Part shown: one piece after another, positions 6,937-14,046 of the stretch
How the letters are laid out: each line of letters begins with the position of its first letter
Numbering within the stretch: the first letter of the stretch is position 1
Source: an uncultured Gammaproteobacteria bacterium
GTDB lineage: Bacteria; Pseudomonadota; Gammaproteobacteria; UBA9214
NCBI GenBank assembly: GCA_905480065.1
Contig: CAJQOV010000190.1
Span: 1 to 15,256 of the forward strand
Direction: 5' to 3'
Length of the DNA stretch: 15,256 nt
The notes under the pieces: generated by a model
Seen by the model: the letters and a program-made list of their open reading frames with translations, nothing else
What the model was told of the DNA's origin: nothing
Database searches by the model: none
Made by a program: the position numbers and the translations under genes

Positions 6937-7640
6937 CTGCACCTGTACACAACGTGGATCCAGACGAGATCGAGAAATTCGAGAAACTCGCCAGCCGCTG
7001 GTGGGACCCACACAGCGAATTCAAGCCACTGCACGATATCAACCCGCTGCGACTGGATTACATTGACCGCATCGCCGGCCTCGCCGGCAAGCAAATAATC
7101 GACGTCGGCTGCGGCGGCGGACTGCTCACCGAGGCGATGGCTGTGCGCGGCGCACAGGTAACCGGCATCGACATGGGCAAGGCGCCGTTGAGTGTCGCAC
7201 GCCTGCACCGGCACGAGTCAGGACTGGAAATCGACTACCGGCAAGCCACCGCCGAGCAGACAGCCAGCGAATTTCCGGGCCACTTTGACGTGGTCACCTG
7301 CCTGGAGATGCTCGAGCACGTCCCCGACCCGGCAGCGACCATCCAGGCACTGGCAACACTGGTCACCGCGGACGGCTACGTGTTCATGTCCACCATCAAC
7401 CGCAACCCGAAGGCCTGGCTGTTTGCCGTAATCGGTGCGGAATACCTGCTGCGCATGCTCCCGAAAGGCACCCACGACTACGCGAAATTTATTCGCCCGT
7501 CCGAGATGGAGAGCTGGGCACGGGCGGCCGGTTTGCAACTGCTTGACCTGACCGGCATGAGCTACAACCTGCTCACCCAGGAGTACCGGCTCGGCCCGGA
7601 TGTGTCGGTCAATTACCTCGCCTGCTTCCGCAAGGCCTGA
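6933..7640 (+). CDS. ubiG: Ubiquinone biosynthesis O-methyltransferase
   Basis: SAM-dependent methyltransferase that performs both O-methylations in ubiquinone synthesis, at the inner face of the cytoplasmic membrane. Seen: 235 residues, close to the E. coli 240; the family signature FEKLASRWWDPHSEFKPLHD (16-35) and INPLRLDYI just after it; SAM motif I DVGCGGG (57-63); acidic residue Asp80 at the end of strand 2; CLEMLEHVPDP (motif II region); and a C-terminal GMSYN followed by VSVNYLACFRK. The WWDP segment separates it from generic methyltransferases. It overlaps mtaD by 4 nt (ATGA). The phosphatase gene follows, starting within or just after its 3' end. UbiG releases S-adenosylhomocysteine, a possible MtaD substrate, giving a biochemical reason for the pairing. 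The quinone use implies a respiratory proteobacterium. Confidence 0.96.
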   Translation: MTAPVHNVDPDEIEKFEKLASRWWDPHSEFKPLHDINPLRLDYIDRIAGLAGKQIIDVGCGGGLLTEAMAVRGAQVTGIDMGKAPLSVARLHRHESGLEIDYRQATAEQTASEFPGHFDVVTCLEMLEHVPDPAATIQALATLVTADGYVFMSTINRNPKAWLFAVIGAEYLLRMLPKGTHDYAKFIRPSEMESWARAAGLQLLDLTGMSYNLLTQEYRLGPDVSVNYLACFRKA

Positions 7641-7647
7641 GCGTCTC

Positions 7648-8334
7648 GTGCCTGGCTCACCGGCTCACATCCGGACCGTGCTGTTCGACCTCGATGGCAC
7701 GCTGCTCGACACCGCACCCGACCTGGCGGACGCATTGAATGCGGTGCTGGCAGAACAGGGCCGCGCGCGACTGCCATTCGAGCAGATTCGCCCGGTGGTC
7801 TCGCACGGTGGTATTGCGCTGATCCAGCTCGGTTTCGGCCTGCAGCGTTCGGACCCGGGCTTCGAAGCACTGCGCGAGCGCCTGCTGGCGATCTACCGGG
7901 ACAATCTCGCGGTGAAGACGCGGCTGTTCACCGGCATGGCTGAACTGCTGCACGAAATCGAACAGCGCGGATTGAACTGGGGTGTGGTCACCAACAAGCC
8001 AGGCTGGTTGACCGAGCCGCTGTTACAGGCTCTCGGACTGCGCGAGCGAGCCGCCTGCGTGGTCAGCGGCGATACCCTGGACCAGCGCAAACCGCACCCG
8101 GCACCCATGCTGTATGCCTGCCAACTGGCCGGCTCCCGTCCCGATCAGTGTGTGTACATTGGCGATGCCGAGCGTGACATCGAGGCGGGCAGGAATGCCG
8201 GCATGCTGACACTGGTCGCACTGTTTGGTTATATCCAGCCCGATGAGGACGCCCATGCCTGGGCGGCAGACGCTGCTGTTGAAACCCCCGCTGACATCCT
8301 GGCCTGGATAGAAAACACCAGGCAAACGGCCTGA
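7648..8334 (+). CDS. HAD-family phosphatase (phosphoglycolate / MurNAc-6-phosphate phosphatase type)
   Basis: Haloacid dehalogenase superfamily phosphatase. Seen in 228 residues: motif I VLFDLDGTLLDT (nucleophile Asp14, Asp16); a helical cap (about 21-100) of the phosphoglycolate phosphatase type; motif II with VVTNKP (Thr115); motif III Lys148 in RKPHP; and motif IV GDAERD (Asp173, Asp177). In Pseudomonas the gene after ubiG encodes MupP, a MurNAc-6-phosphate phosphatase of peptidoglycan recycling; the same position and the WGVVTNKP segment suggest that role, but Gph (phosphoglycolate phosphatase) has the same motifs, so no symbol is given. Start: GTG 7648, 7 nt after the ubiG stop, gives a normal N-terminus. 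An ATG at 7600 in the same frame would overlap ubiG by 41 nt and add 16 residues unlike the family. Both have poor ribosome sites, so the start is uncertain. Confidence 0.87.
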   Translation: MPGSPAHIRTVLFDLDGTLLDTAPDLADALNAVLAEQGRARLPFEQIRPVVSHGGIALIQLGFGLQRSDPGFEALRERLLAIYRDNLAVKTRLFTGMAELLHEIEQRGLNWGVVTNKPGWLTEPLLQALGLRERAACVVSGDTLDQRKPHPAPMLYACQLAGSRPDQCVYIGDAERDIEAGRNAGMLTLVALFGYIQPDEDAHAWAADAAVETPADILAWIENTRQTA

Positions 8335-8405
8335 CCGGCGCCACCGCAGTGCTGCCCGGCCAGACAGATACACGCACAACGGCGCTGAACCCATGTCATG
8401 GTTGA

Positions 8406-8414
8406 TGCTATGAT
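8406..8414 (+). promoter_or_regulatory. Possible rmuC promoter, extended -10
   Basis: TGC-TATGAT matches the extended -10 pattern with one mismatch in the hexamer (TATAAT). The -35 region is poor (CTGAAC or TGAACC). The predicted transcription start near 8421 lies only about 2 nt before the rmuC ATG (8423), so a transcript from here would be essentially leaderless. Confidence 0.4.
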
Positions 8415-8422
8415 CGCGTTCC

Positions 8423-9715
8423 ATGCCCGCTGAATTCCTAGCAATCCTGCTCCCGGCACTGGCCAGCGCGGCCGTGTTCGGTGCACTGGCAGCCTTCCTG
8501 TACCTTTCCGGCAAACTGGCACGCCTGCGCAGCGCTGCCGGCCGCCTGGAAATCGAGCTGGAACTGGAACGCAACACCGCCGCAAGCAGGCAGCAATCGC
8601 TGCAACAACTCAACGAACAGTTGCGCGACAGCTTCAACGCGCTCGCCGCCCAGGCACTGCAAAGCAACAACGCCCAGTTCCTGCGCCTGGCGAAGGAAAA
8701 CCTCGAACAGTTTCATATCAAGGCCGAGGGCGAACTGGCCAAGCGCGAGAAGGCCGTCGAAAACCTGGTCAAGCCGATTCGCGATGCACTGGAGAAAACC
8801 GAACTGCAGGTACGTCGCATGGAAGCGGAACGCCAGCAGGCCCATGGTGCGCTGACCCAGCACCTGGAGACCATGGCCGAGTCACACCGGGTATTGCAGA
8901 ATGAAACCCGTAACCTGGTTCAGGCGCTGCGGCGGCCCGAGGTACGTGGCCAGTGGGGCGAGCTGACTCTGAAACGGCTGGCGGAACTGGCCGGGATGGT
9001 CGAGTACTGCGATTTCATCGAGCAGGAAACACTGCAATCGGGGCCAGGGGCACAACGGCCGGACATGATCGTGCGCATGCCGGACAAACGCGAAATCGTG
9101 GTCGACGCCAAGACGCCGCTGGATGCCTACCTGTCGGCAGTGGAAAGCACCGACGATGCCGAACGCAAGAGTCACCTGCAGCGGCATGCGCGCAATGTGC
9201 GCGCGCGGGTCAAGGAACTCTCCGCCAAGGCCTACTGGCAGCAACTCAAGTACAGCCCGGAGTTCGTGGTGCTGTTTATTCCCGGCGACCAGTTTCTGAG
9301 CAGTGCACTGGAACACGACCACACCCTGATCGAGGACGCGCTGGCACAGCATGTCATTCTTGCCACGCCCACCAGCCTCGTCGCGCTGCTGCGCGCCATC
9401 GCCTATGGCTGGCGCCAGGATGCCATGGCGGAAAACGCCGAGGTGATTCGCGAAGTCGGCCAGGAAATGTTTATCCGGCTCAGCACCTTTGCCGAACACC
9501 TGGCGAAACTCGGCCGGAATCTCAACAGCAGCGTGGACACCTACAACAAGACCGTTGCCTCATTCGATACACGCGTACTGCCCGGTGCACGCAAGTTCAC
9601 CGAGCTGGGCGTTTCTGCAACCAGGGAACTGCCCGCAGTGGAACAGGTCGAGAGCATGGCCCGCAACGTCGAGTCCCGCACAGAGACCGGCCCAGACACA
9701 CTGACCGACGCGTGA
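8423..9715 (+). CDS. rmuC: DNA recombination protein RmuC
   Basis: Membrane-anchored protein with a predicted nuclease-like core; in E. coli its loss raises inversion frequency at short inverted repeats. Seen in 430 residues: one N-terminal membrane segment (about 5-29); a long charged, glutamine-rich coiled coil (about 33-170); then the RmuC core with VRGQWGELTLKRL (174-186), RPDMIVRMP (Asp214) and IVVDAKTPLDAYLS (Asp228, Lys230). The core pattern resembles a PD-(D/E)xK active site. FIPGDQFLSSAL and ATPTSLVALLRAIAYGW follow, and the C-terminus is hydrophilic. Start ATG 8423 puts the membrane segment at the N-terminus as in E. coli; no Shine-Dalgarno sequence precedes it. It follows the phosphatase gene by 88 nt and almost touches the SDR gene (2 nt), so the last two genes are probably co-transcribed. 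Confidence 0.94.
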   Translation: MPAEFLAILLPALASAAVFGALAAFLYLSGKLARLRSAAGRLEIELELERNTAASRQQSLQQLNEQLRDSFNALAAQALQSNNAQFLRLAKENLEQFHIKAEGELAKREKAVENLVKPIRDALEKTELQVRRMEAERQQAHGALTQHLETMAESHRVLQNETRNLVQALRRPEVRGQWGELTLKRLAELAGMVEYCDFIEQETLQSGPGAQRPDMIVRMPDKREIVVDAKTPLDAYLSAVESTDDAERKSHLQRHARNVRARVKELSAKAYWQQLKYSPEFVVLFIPGDQFLSSALEHDHTLIEDALAQHVILATPTSLVALLRAIAYGWRQDAMAENAEVIREVGQEMFIRLSTFAEHLAKLGRNLNSSVDTYNKTVASFDTRVLPGARKFTELGVSATRELPAVEQVESMARNVESRTETGPDTLTDA

Positions 9716-9717
9716 AC

Positions 9718-10509
9718 ATGACGACTTCATCCCCTGCACTGGCCGACTGGCAGCCGGCACCCGATCTGCTTGCCAGGCGCATCATCCTGCTGACCGGTGC
9801 CGCGCGCGGCATCGGGCGCGCACTGGCCGAAGCGCTGGCCGGACATGGCGCGACGCTGATCCTGCTGGACAAGGATGTACACGGACTGGAATACGCCTAC
9901 GACGCCATCGTCGCCGCCGGCCACCCGGAGCCGGCGCTGTATCCGCTCGACCTGCAGGGTGCCACACCGGATGATTACCATACGCTGGCTGCCACACTGC
10001 AAACGGAGTTCGGCCGGCTCGACGGCCTGATTCACAACGCGGCGGAACTGGGCGCACTGGTGCCGATTGCCAGCTACGAGGCCGAGTTGTGGTTCAACAC
10101 CCTGCAAACCGACCTGAATGCGCCGTTCCTGCTGACCATGGCCTGCCTGGATCTGCTGCAGGCCAGCGCGGATGCCTCGATCCTGTTCACCAGTGACAGT
10201 GTGGGTCGGCACGGCAAGGCCTACTGGGGTGCCTACGCGGTGGCCAAGGCCGGACTGGAAGCTTTCATGCAGGTACTGGCCGATGAACTGGAAGCGAATA
10301 CCACGGTGCGGGCCAACAGCATTGATCCCGGCCCGGTGCTGACCGGGCTGCGTACCATTGCCTACCCGGCAGAGAATCGTGCCGGACTGCCTCAGCCCGC
10401 AGCTGTGGTCAAACCGTTCCTGTTTCTGTGCAGCGCAGCAAGCCGCGGCATTACCGGTCAGCAGTTGTCGGTAACGGCCATGCTGCAGCACTCCAGTCAG
10501 CAGGGCTGA
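9718..10509 (+). CDS. YciK-family short-chain dehydrogenase/reductase
   Basis: Classical-type NAD(P)-dependent oxidoreductase; the physiological substrate of the YciK family is, to my knowledge, not firmly established. Seen in 263 residues: the cofactor-binding TGAARGIG (26-33); Asp51 after strand 2; HNAA (106-109); an FTSDSVGR catalytic-serine segment (Ser159 or Ser161); the catalytic pair in YAVAK (Tyr173, Lys177); and the SIDPGPVLTGLR segment that follows. The sequence SVGRHGKAYWGAYAVAKAG is very close to E. coli YciK. The start is ATG 9718, 2 nt after the rmuC stop; an in-frame GTG at 9712 overlapping that stop (GTGA) is a real alternative and would add two residues. In Pseudomonas the yciK-like gene follows the ubiG-phosphatase pair directly; here rmuC lies between. 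The gene converges with the thioredoxin-like lipoprotein gene across 76 nt, in which I see only a weak GC-rich hairpin without a T-tract. Confidence 0.9.
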   Translation: MTTSSPALADWQPAPDLLARRIILLTGAARGIGRALAEALAGHGATLILLDKDVHGLEYAYDAIVAAGHPEPALYPLDLQGATPDDYHTLAATLQTEFGRLDGLIHNAAELGALVPIASYEAELWFNTLQTDLNAPFLLTMACLDLLQASADASILFTSDSVGRHGKAYWGAYAVAKAGLEAFMQVLADELEANTTVRANSIDPGPVLTGLRTIAYPAENRAGLPQPAAVVKPFLFLCSAASRGITGQQLSVTAMLQHSSQQG

Positions 10510-10585
10510 TCCCGGCGCAGCGGCGCGCAGTTACGCGCTGCCATCATGATCCCGTTGTGAGCTGGCTGTACAGCGACCTGCAACA

Positions 10586-11743
10586 CTATTCCATCAGCTC
10601 GACATGAATGCCCTGCGCCTCCAGCGCAGCGGCCCGTGCAGATATAAAGCGCTGGAACTCGGGGTACTCCAGGTAGGCGCGCAATGCCACGTAGTCCATC
10701 GATGACTGCGTATGAAACGCCTTGAGGTACGCCTCGGTGCGGAATACCTCGCTATTGCCTGCATCAAAAAACACCAGCGTCGGGGCATACTTCACATCCA
10801 GCTCACGGGCCCAGCCAGCCACACTGCCGGTGCTGCCATCCGGACGCCTGACCGGATCCTGCGACCACATATCCAGCACGATTACGTCGAAGCGCGCCAG
10901 CTGTTCACGGCTTTCCGGCCGCTGCAGGATATCAGTATGCAGTTCGTCACAGGGTGCGCAGTCCTGCTGTTCGAACATCACCAGCAGCGGTTTCCCGCTC
11001 TGGCGTGCAGCCAGGTCGGTACTGGCCGGCAGGAAGGACGGATCACTGTGCAGTGTGCCGCTCGCCGCTACCGGGTTGAGCTGCGCGATATATTCACGAA
11101 ACCCGGGGGCACTGCCGCCGTGTTGCGCAGCGTAATCCAGTGCGGCATTGAACAGGTGTGGCGGGTAATAGCCGTTCAGGCGCAGCACCACAGCGCCCTG
11201 CTCATCCATGAACAGCAGGGTCGGCGTGAACATCACGCGCAGTGCCCTGGCAAATTCCTTCTCGGTGCTGAGTGCACCGGCAAGATCGGTGACTTCGCGG
11301 TCGCCCCACATGTTGATCGCAATGACTTCAAAATGATCGCGCGTGCGCTGCACGGTGTCGGCCAGTGCAAAGTTGGTATCGAGCAGTTTTTTGCAGTAAG
11401 GACAGCCGTCCTGGTAGAAATACAGCAGCACGCGCTTGCCGGCCGCCTCTGCATCGGCAATATCCTCGCGGATATCCAGGAAGGAATTGGCAAACCAGTC
11501 CGGTTTTTCCTGGTAGCCGGGATTGACCATCCCCTCGGCCAGCGCCGCGTCGGCAAGCGGTTCCTGCACTGCCGGATCGGCCGGTACCGCGACCTGCTGC
11601 TGCGCGGTGGCGACCGGGCTGGCAGATTCGGGTGGCTGGCTGTCACAACCGGCCAGCAACCCGGCCGCCAGGCAGCAGGCAATCAGTGTGTGCGCGAAAA
11701 AGGCGCCGGTTGCGTTCCCACGGTTCAGCCAGGTGCTGTTCAT
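10586..11743 (-). CDS. Lipoprotein with two tandem thioredoxin-fold domains
   Basis: Predicted periplasmic thiol-disulfide protein anchored by lipid. Seen in 385 residues: a signal peptide with lipobox LLAGC (modified Cys33); Asp34 at the +2 position, which in E. coli keeps lipoprotein in the inner membrane; and a low-complexity linker (35-80). Domain 1 (about 82-210) has CPYC at 114-117 and cis-proline segment FTPTLLF (Pro174). Domain 2 (about 225-365) has CAPC at 262-265 and YAPTLVF (Pro321). The domains share the order CxxC, strand ending in (N/D)MW, then the cis-Pro segment, so they look like an internal duplication. SoxW-type thioredoxins and other periplasmic disulfide reductases are the nearest families I can suggest. 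ATG 11743 has a strong GGAGG (11750-11754) 6 nt upstream. It appears monocistronic. Substrate and electron donor are unknown. Confidence 0.85.
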   Translation of the reverse strand: MNSTWLNRGNATGAFFAHTLIACCLAAGLLAGCDSQPPESASPVATAQQQVAVPADPAVQEPLADAALAEGMVNPGYQEKPDWFANSFLDIREDIADAEAAGKRVLLYFYQDGCPYCKKLLDTNFALADTVQRTRDHFEVIAINMWGDREVTDLAGALSTEKEFARALRVMFTPTLLFMDEQGAVVLRLNGYYPPHLFNAALDYAAQHGGSAPGFREYIAQLNPVAASGTLHSDPSFLPASTDLAARQSGKPLLVMFEQQDCAPCDELHTDILQRPESREQLARFDVIVLDMWSQDPVRRPDGSTGSVAGWARELDVKYAPTLVFFDAGNSEVFRTEAYLKAFHTQSSMDYVALRAYLEYPEFQRFISARAAALEAQGIHVELME

Positions 11744-11769
11744 GATGCCCCTCCATTTGACCTGGTTTC

Positions 11770-11778
11770 ATTCTAGCA
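11770..11778 (-). promoter_or_regulatory. Probable promoter of the double-thioredoxin lipoprotein gene
   Basis: The minus strand reads TGC-TAGAAT, one mismatch from the extended -10 consensus. There is no good -35 at the usual distance. The predicted start near 11763 leaves a 20-nt leader containing the GGAGG ribosome site. Confidence 0.5.
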
Positions 11779-11870
11779 CCACCGGGCCGGATGGGGATGC
11801 AACCCGGGTGCCACGGAGTGATTTTCCAGCAGCAATTAATTTAGGGTCTTAGGAAGCGAATTAACGCAAA

Positions 11871-12485
11871 TTGGGTGATCCCGGAGACGAGGTCAAGGCG
11901 CAGGCACTGGCAGCCGGCATTGCCTGTGAAACGCACCTGGTTCATGGCCAGGTAGTGGATCGCGAAATCGTGGAACTGGCGGAACGCCTGAATGTGGACC
12001 TGATTATCATGGGGCGTCGTGGAAGGCGCGGGCTTGCACGCTTGATGCTCGGACATGCCACGGCACAGGTCATCGGCATGGCACATTGCAATGTCATGGT
12101 GATTCCACGTGCGGCCCGCGTGGAAGGGCGGCACATCATACTGGCGACCGATGGCTCGCGCTTTGTGGATGCGACCACGGTAACCGCTGGCGGCATGGCC
12201 GGTTTCTGCAAGGCCAGGGTAACGGTGGCCTCGGTGGCCACCACCGGTCACGGACCGGACACCATCCCGGAAGCAAACCAGATGGTGCAGCGCGTGGTAG
12301 AGCACATGCAGCAACAGGGTATCGATGCGGAGGGCATGGTGCTGAAAGGCCGCCCGGACGAACTGATCGTTGCGCTGGCAAAAGAGCGCGCAGCAGACCT
12401 GATCGTGACCGGCAGCCATGGGCGCACCGGGCTGGAACGCATCCTCAACGACACCAGCTGCGCAGTACTGGTGGTCAAGGCCTGA
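11871..12485 (+). pseudogene. 5'-truncated tandem universal stress protein (UspA) gene
   Basis: UspA domains are small nucleotide-binding stress proteins, often in tandem at about 280 residues. Seen: the frame opens only after a TAA at 11862-11864 and begins in the middle of the first Usp domain (AQALAAGIACETHLVHGQVV, then ADLIV-like VDLIIMGRRGRRGLARLMLG). The first domain's ATDGS-like strand 1 and about 70-75 residues are absent, and no trace of them is found in 11744-11870. The second domain is complete, from HIILATDGSRF to LIVTGSHGRTGLERILNDTS and AVLVVKA. In the G-x2-G-x9-G-(S/T) motif the first domain ends G-H and the second D-T, so both deviate. The only upstream start, TTG 11871, lacks a properly spaced ribosome site (AGGAAG 14 nt away). 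Most likely a decaying gene. Expression of the intact second domain from an internal start cannot be excluded. Confidence 0.8.
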
Positions 12486-12519
12486 GCAACTGCCGCAGAC
12501 GGACTGCCATTCACAGCAA

Positions 12520-13206
12520 CTACAGTCTGCCTGCCGCCCCCTGCCCCGGTACCGCCGGACAACCGTCCCGCAGCAGGCAGGCGCCGCACAAGGGCCGCAC
12601 CCGGCAATACTCCTTGGCATGTCGCACGATCAGCGCGTGGTACTCGTTATAGAGGGCCGCATCAGGCCCCAGCGTATGTTCGATCGCCAGGCGCAGCTCG
12701 TCATAAGGCTCATCGCCGCGATACAGACCCAGTCGCGCCAGCAGGCGGCGCGTGTAGGCGTCGATGACGAACACCGGTCGTTCAAACGCATATAACAGGA
12801 TATCGTCGGCGGTTTCGTGACCAACGCCGTTGACCGACAACAAGGCATGACGCAATGCACCGGTCTCCAGCTGCTGCAGGGTTTCATAGCCACCGGCGGC
12901 GAGATACCAGTGACAGAAATTCTTCAGCCGCTGTGCCTTGATGTTGAAATAGCCGGACGGCCGCAGCCAGTTGGCGAGGTGATCGTGACGCGTCCTGACG
13001 ATGGCTTGTGCATCCAGCCGGTTGCGTTCACGCAGGTTGGCAAGCGCCCTTTCCACGTTGCTCCAGGCGGTATTTTGGGTGAGCACGGCGCCAACCATGA
13101 CTTCAAACGGGGAATCCGCCGGCCACCAGTTCTGGGCGCCGAAGCCGGACTGCAGGGCCTGGTACACCGCCGGCAGTGACCAGCGCTGGCGTACCGCACC
13201 ACTCAT
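12520..13206 (-). CDS. Endonuclease III-superfamily DNA glycosylase (HhH-GPD, 4Fe-4S), probably monofunctional
   Basis: Base-excision-repair glycosylase. Seen in 228 residues: PFEVMVGAVLTQNTAWSNVE (33-52), the family's substrate-pocket helix; helix-hairpin-helix VNGVGHETADDILLYA (125-140); catalytic Asp149 in FVIDAYTRR; and a C-terminal iron-sulfur cluster motif Cys201-x5-Cys207-x2-Cys210-x5-Cys216. In classical endonuclease III the hairpin carries a lysine (GVGRKTA) needed for the lyase step and the first cysteine gap is x6. Here Glu131 replaces the lysine and the gap is x5. That pattern fits the endonuclease-III-like subfamily that includes Helicobacter MagIII (3-methyladenine glycosylase), so alkyl-base removal without AP lyase activity is inferred. 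Its ATG overlaps the rluB stop (ATGA, 13203-13206), implying coupled translation at the end of scpA-scpB-rluB. It converges with the usp relic across 34 nt. Confidence 0.88.
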   Translation of the reverse strand: MSGAVRQRWSLPAVYQALQSGFGAQNWWPADSPFEVMVGAVLTQNTAWSNVERALANLRERNRLDAQAIVRTRHDHLANWLRPSGYFNIKAQRLKNFCHWYLAAGGYETLQQLETGALRHALLSVNGVGHETADDILLYAFERPVFVIDAYTRRLLARLGLYRGDEPYDELRLAIEHTLGPDAALYNEYHALIVRHAKEYCRVRPLCGACLLRDGCPAVPGQGAAGRL

Positions 13207-14018
13207 CGCGCGCGACGCGGTGCTCGCCTCGCAGCGGTGCCGCGCCGGGCCGGGGTGCGGCGTGATGGTGCAGGCCTGGGCACCGGCAGTTTTACCGCGC
13301 TGTACAGGGCCTCGAGATCTTTTTTCTCCAGGTCGCGGAAGCGGCCGGCACGCACCTCGGACGGCAGCCGCACCGGTCCGTAACGGATCCGGATCAGGCG
13401 GCTGACCTGGACGCCCTGTGATTCCCAGAGCCGGCGCACCTCGCGATTGCGGCCTTCGCGGACAATCACGTGGTACCAGTGATTGGCGCCCTGCCCGCCG
13501 GCCTCGATGATGCTGCTGAACGAGGCCATGCCATCATCGAGCATGATACCTTCCAGCAGGCGCTGGATGACCTGGTCTTCCACCTTGCCGAGAATGCGCA
13601 CGGCGTATTCGCGCTCGATTTCCCAGGACGGATGCATCAGCCGGTGCGCCAGCTCGCCATCGGTGGTCACCAGCAGCAGGCCGGAGGTGTTGTAATCCAG
13701 CCGCCCGATAGTGATCCAGCGCGCGTTACGGATACGCGGCAGACTGTCGAACACGGTGGGGCGCCCGGCTTCATCCTTGCGCGTGGTCAGTTCACCGGCC
13801 GGTTTGTGGTAGATCAGCGTGCGTGGTGCTTCAACGGCGCTACTGGCCAGCGATACCGCCCGGCCATCAACACGGATCAGGTCGGATTCACCGACACTGA
13901 CCCCGAGACTGGCCGGCTGGTCATTCACGGTAATGCGGCCGGCACGGATCCAGTCCTCGATTTCGCGACGCGAGCCGAGGCCGGCACGGGCCAGTACTTT
14001 TTGCAGGCGTTCAGCCAT
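13203..14018 (-). CDS. rluB: 23S rRNA pseudouridine synthase, RluB/RsuA family
   Basis: Converts a specific uridine of 23S rRNA (2605 in E. coli) to pseudouridine. Seen in 271 residues: an N-terminal S4 RNA-binding domain (RLQKVLARAGLGSRREIE, 4-21, to about 50); HKPAGELTTR; the catalytic motif IGRLDYNTSGLLLVTTDGEL with Asp108; REGRNREVRRLWESQG; and a very basic Arg/Pro/Ala C-terminal tail from about residue 244, common in RluB. The position next to scpB and the length favour RluB over RluE, RluF or RsuA. ATG 14018 is chosen because it gives MAERLQKVLA, the usual S4 start; the frame stays open upstream into the scpB 3' end but that sequence is not S4-like. The gene starts 28 nt after the scpB stop and overlaps the glycosylase gene by 4 nt. 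Confidence 0.93.
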   Translation of the reverse strand: MAERLQKVLARAGLGSRREIEDWIRAGRITVNDQPASLGVSVGESDLIRVDGRAVSLASSAVEAPRTLIYHKPAGELTTRKDEAGRPTVFDSLPRIRNARWITIGRLDYNTSGLLLVTTDGELAHRLMHPSWEIEREYAVRILGKVEDQVIQRLLEGIMLDDGMASFSSIIEAGGQGANHWYHVIVREGRNREVRRLWESQGVQVSRLIRIRYGPVRLPSEVRAGRFRDLEKKDLEALYSAVKLPVPRPAPSRRTPARRGTAARRAPRRAR

Positions 14019-14046
14019 ATCGGAAAGCGCAGCCCGGGCCGGGCAG

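Noticed and set aside
8953..9717. N-terminal extension of the YciK-like frame back into rmuC, which would give a 518-residue protein
   Set aside because: The extension overlaps the conserved RmuC core in another frame, is rich in Arg, Gly and Ala, and lacks SDR features; the SDR fold begins after 9718.
10510..10585. GC-rich hairpin (GCGCG / CGCGC) between the convergent SDR and lipoprotein genes as a terminator
   Set aside because: The stem is only 5 bp, competing pairings exist and no T-tract follows.
10712..11776. 354-codon plus-strand open frame across the thioredoxin lipoprotein gene
   Set aside because: It is antisense to a gene with a strong ribosome site, lipobox and two CxxC motifs; the antisense protein shows no domain.
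12490..12530. GCAGAC ... GTCTGC inverted repeat after the usp relic as a terminator
   Set aside because: It has a 6-bp stem, a loop of about 25 nt and no T-tract, so it is not convincing.
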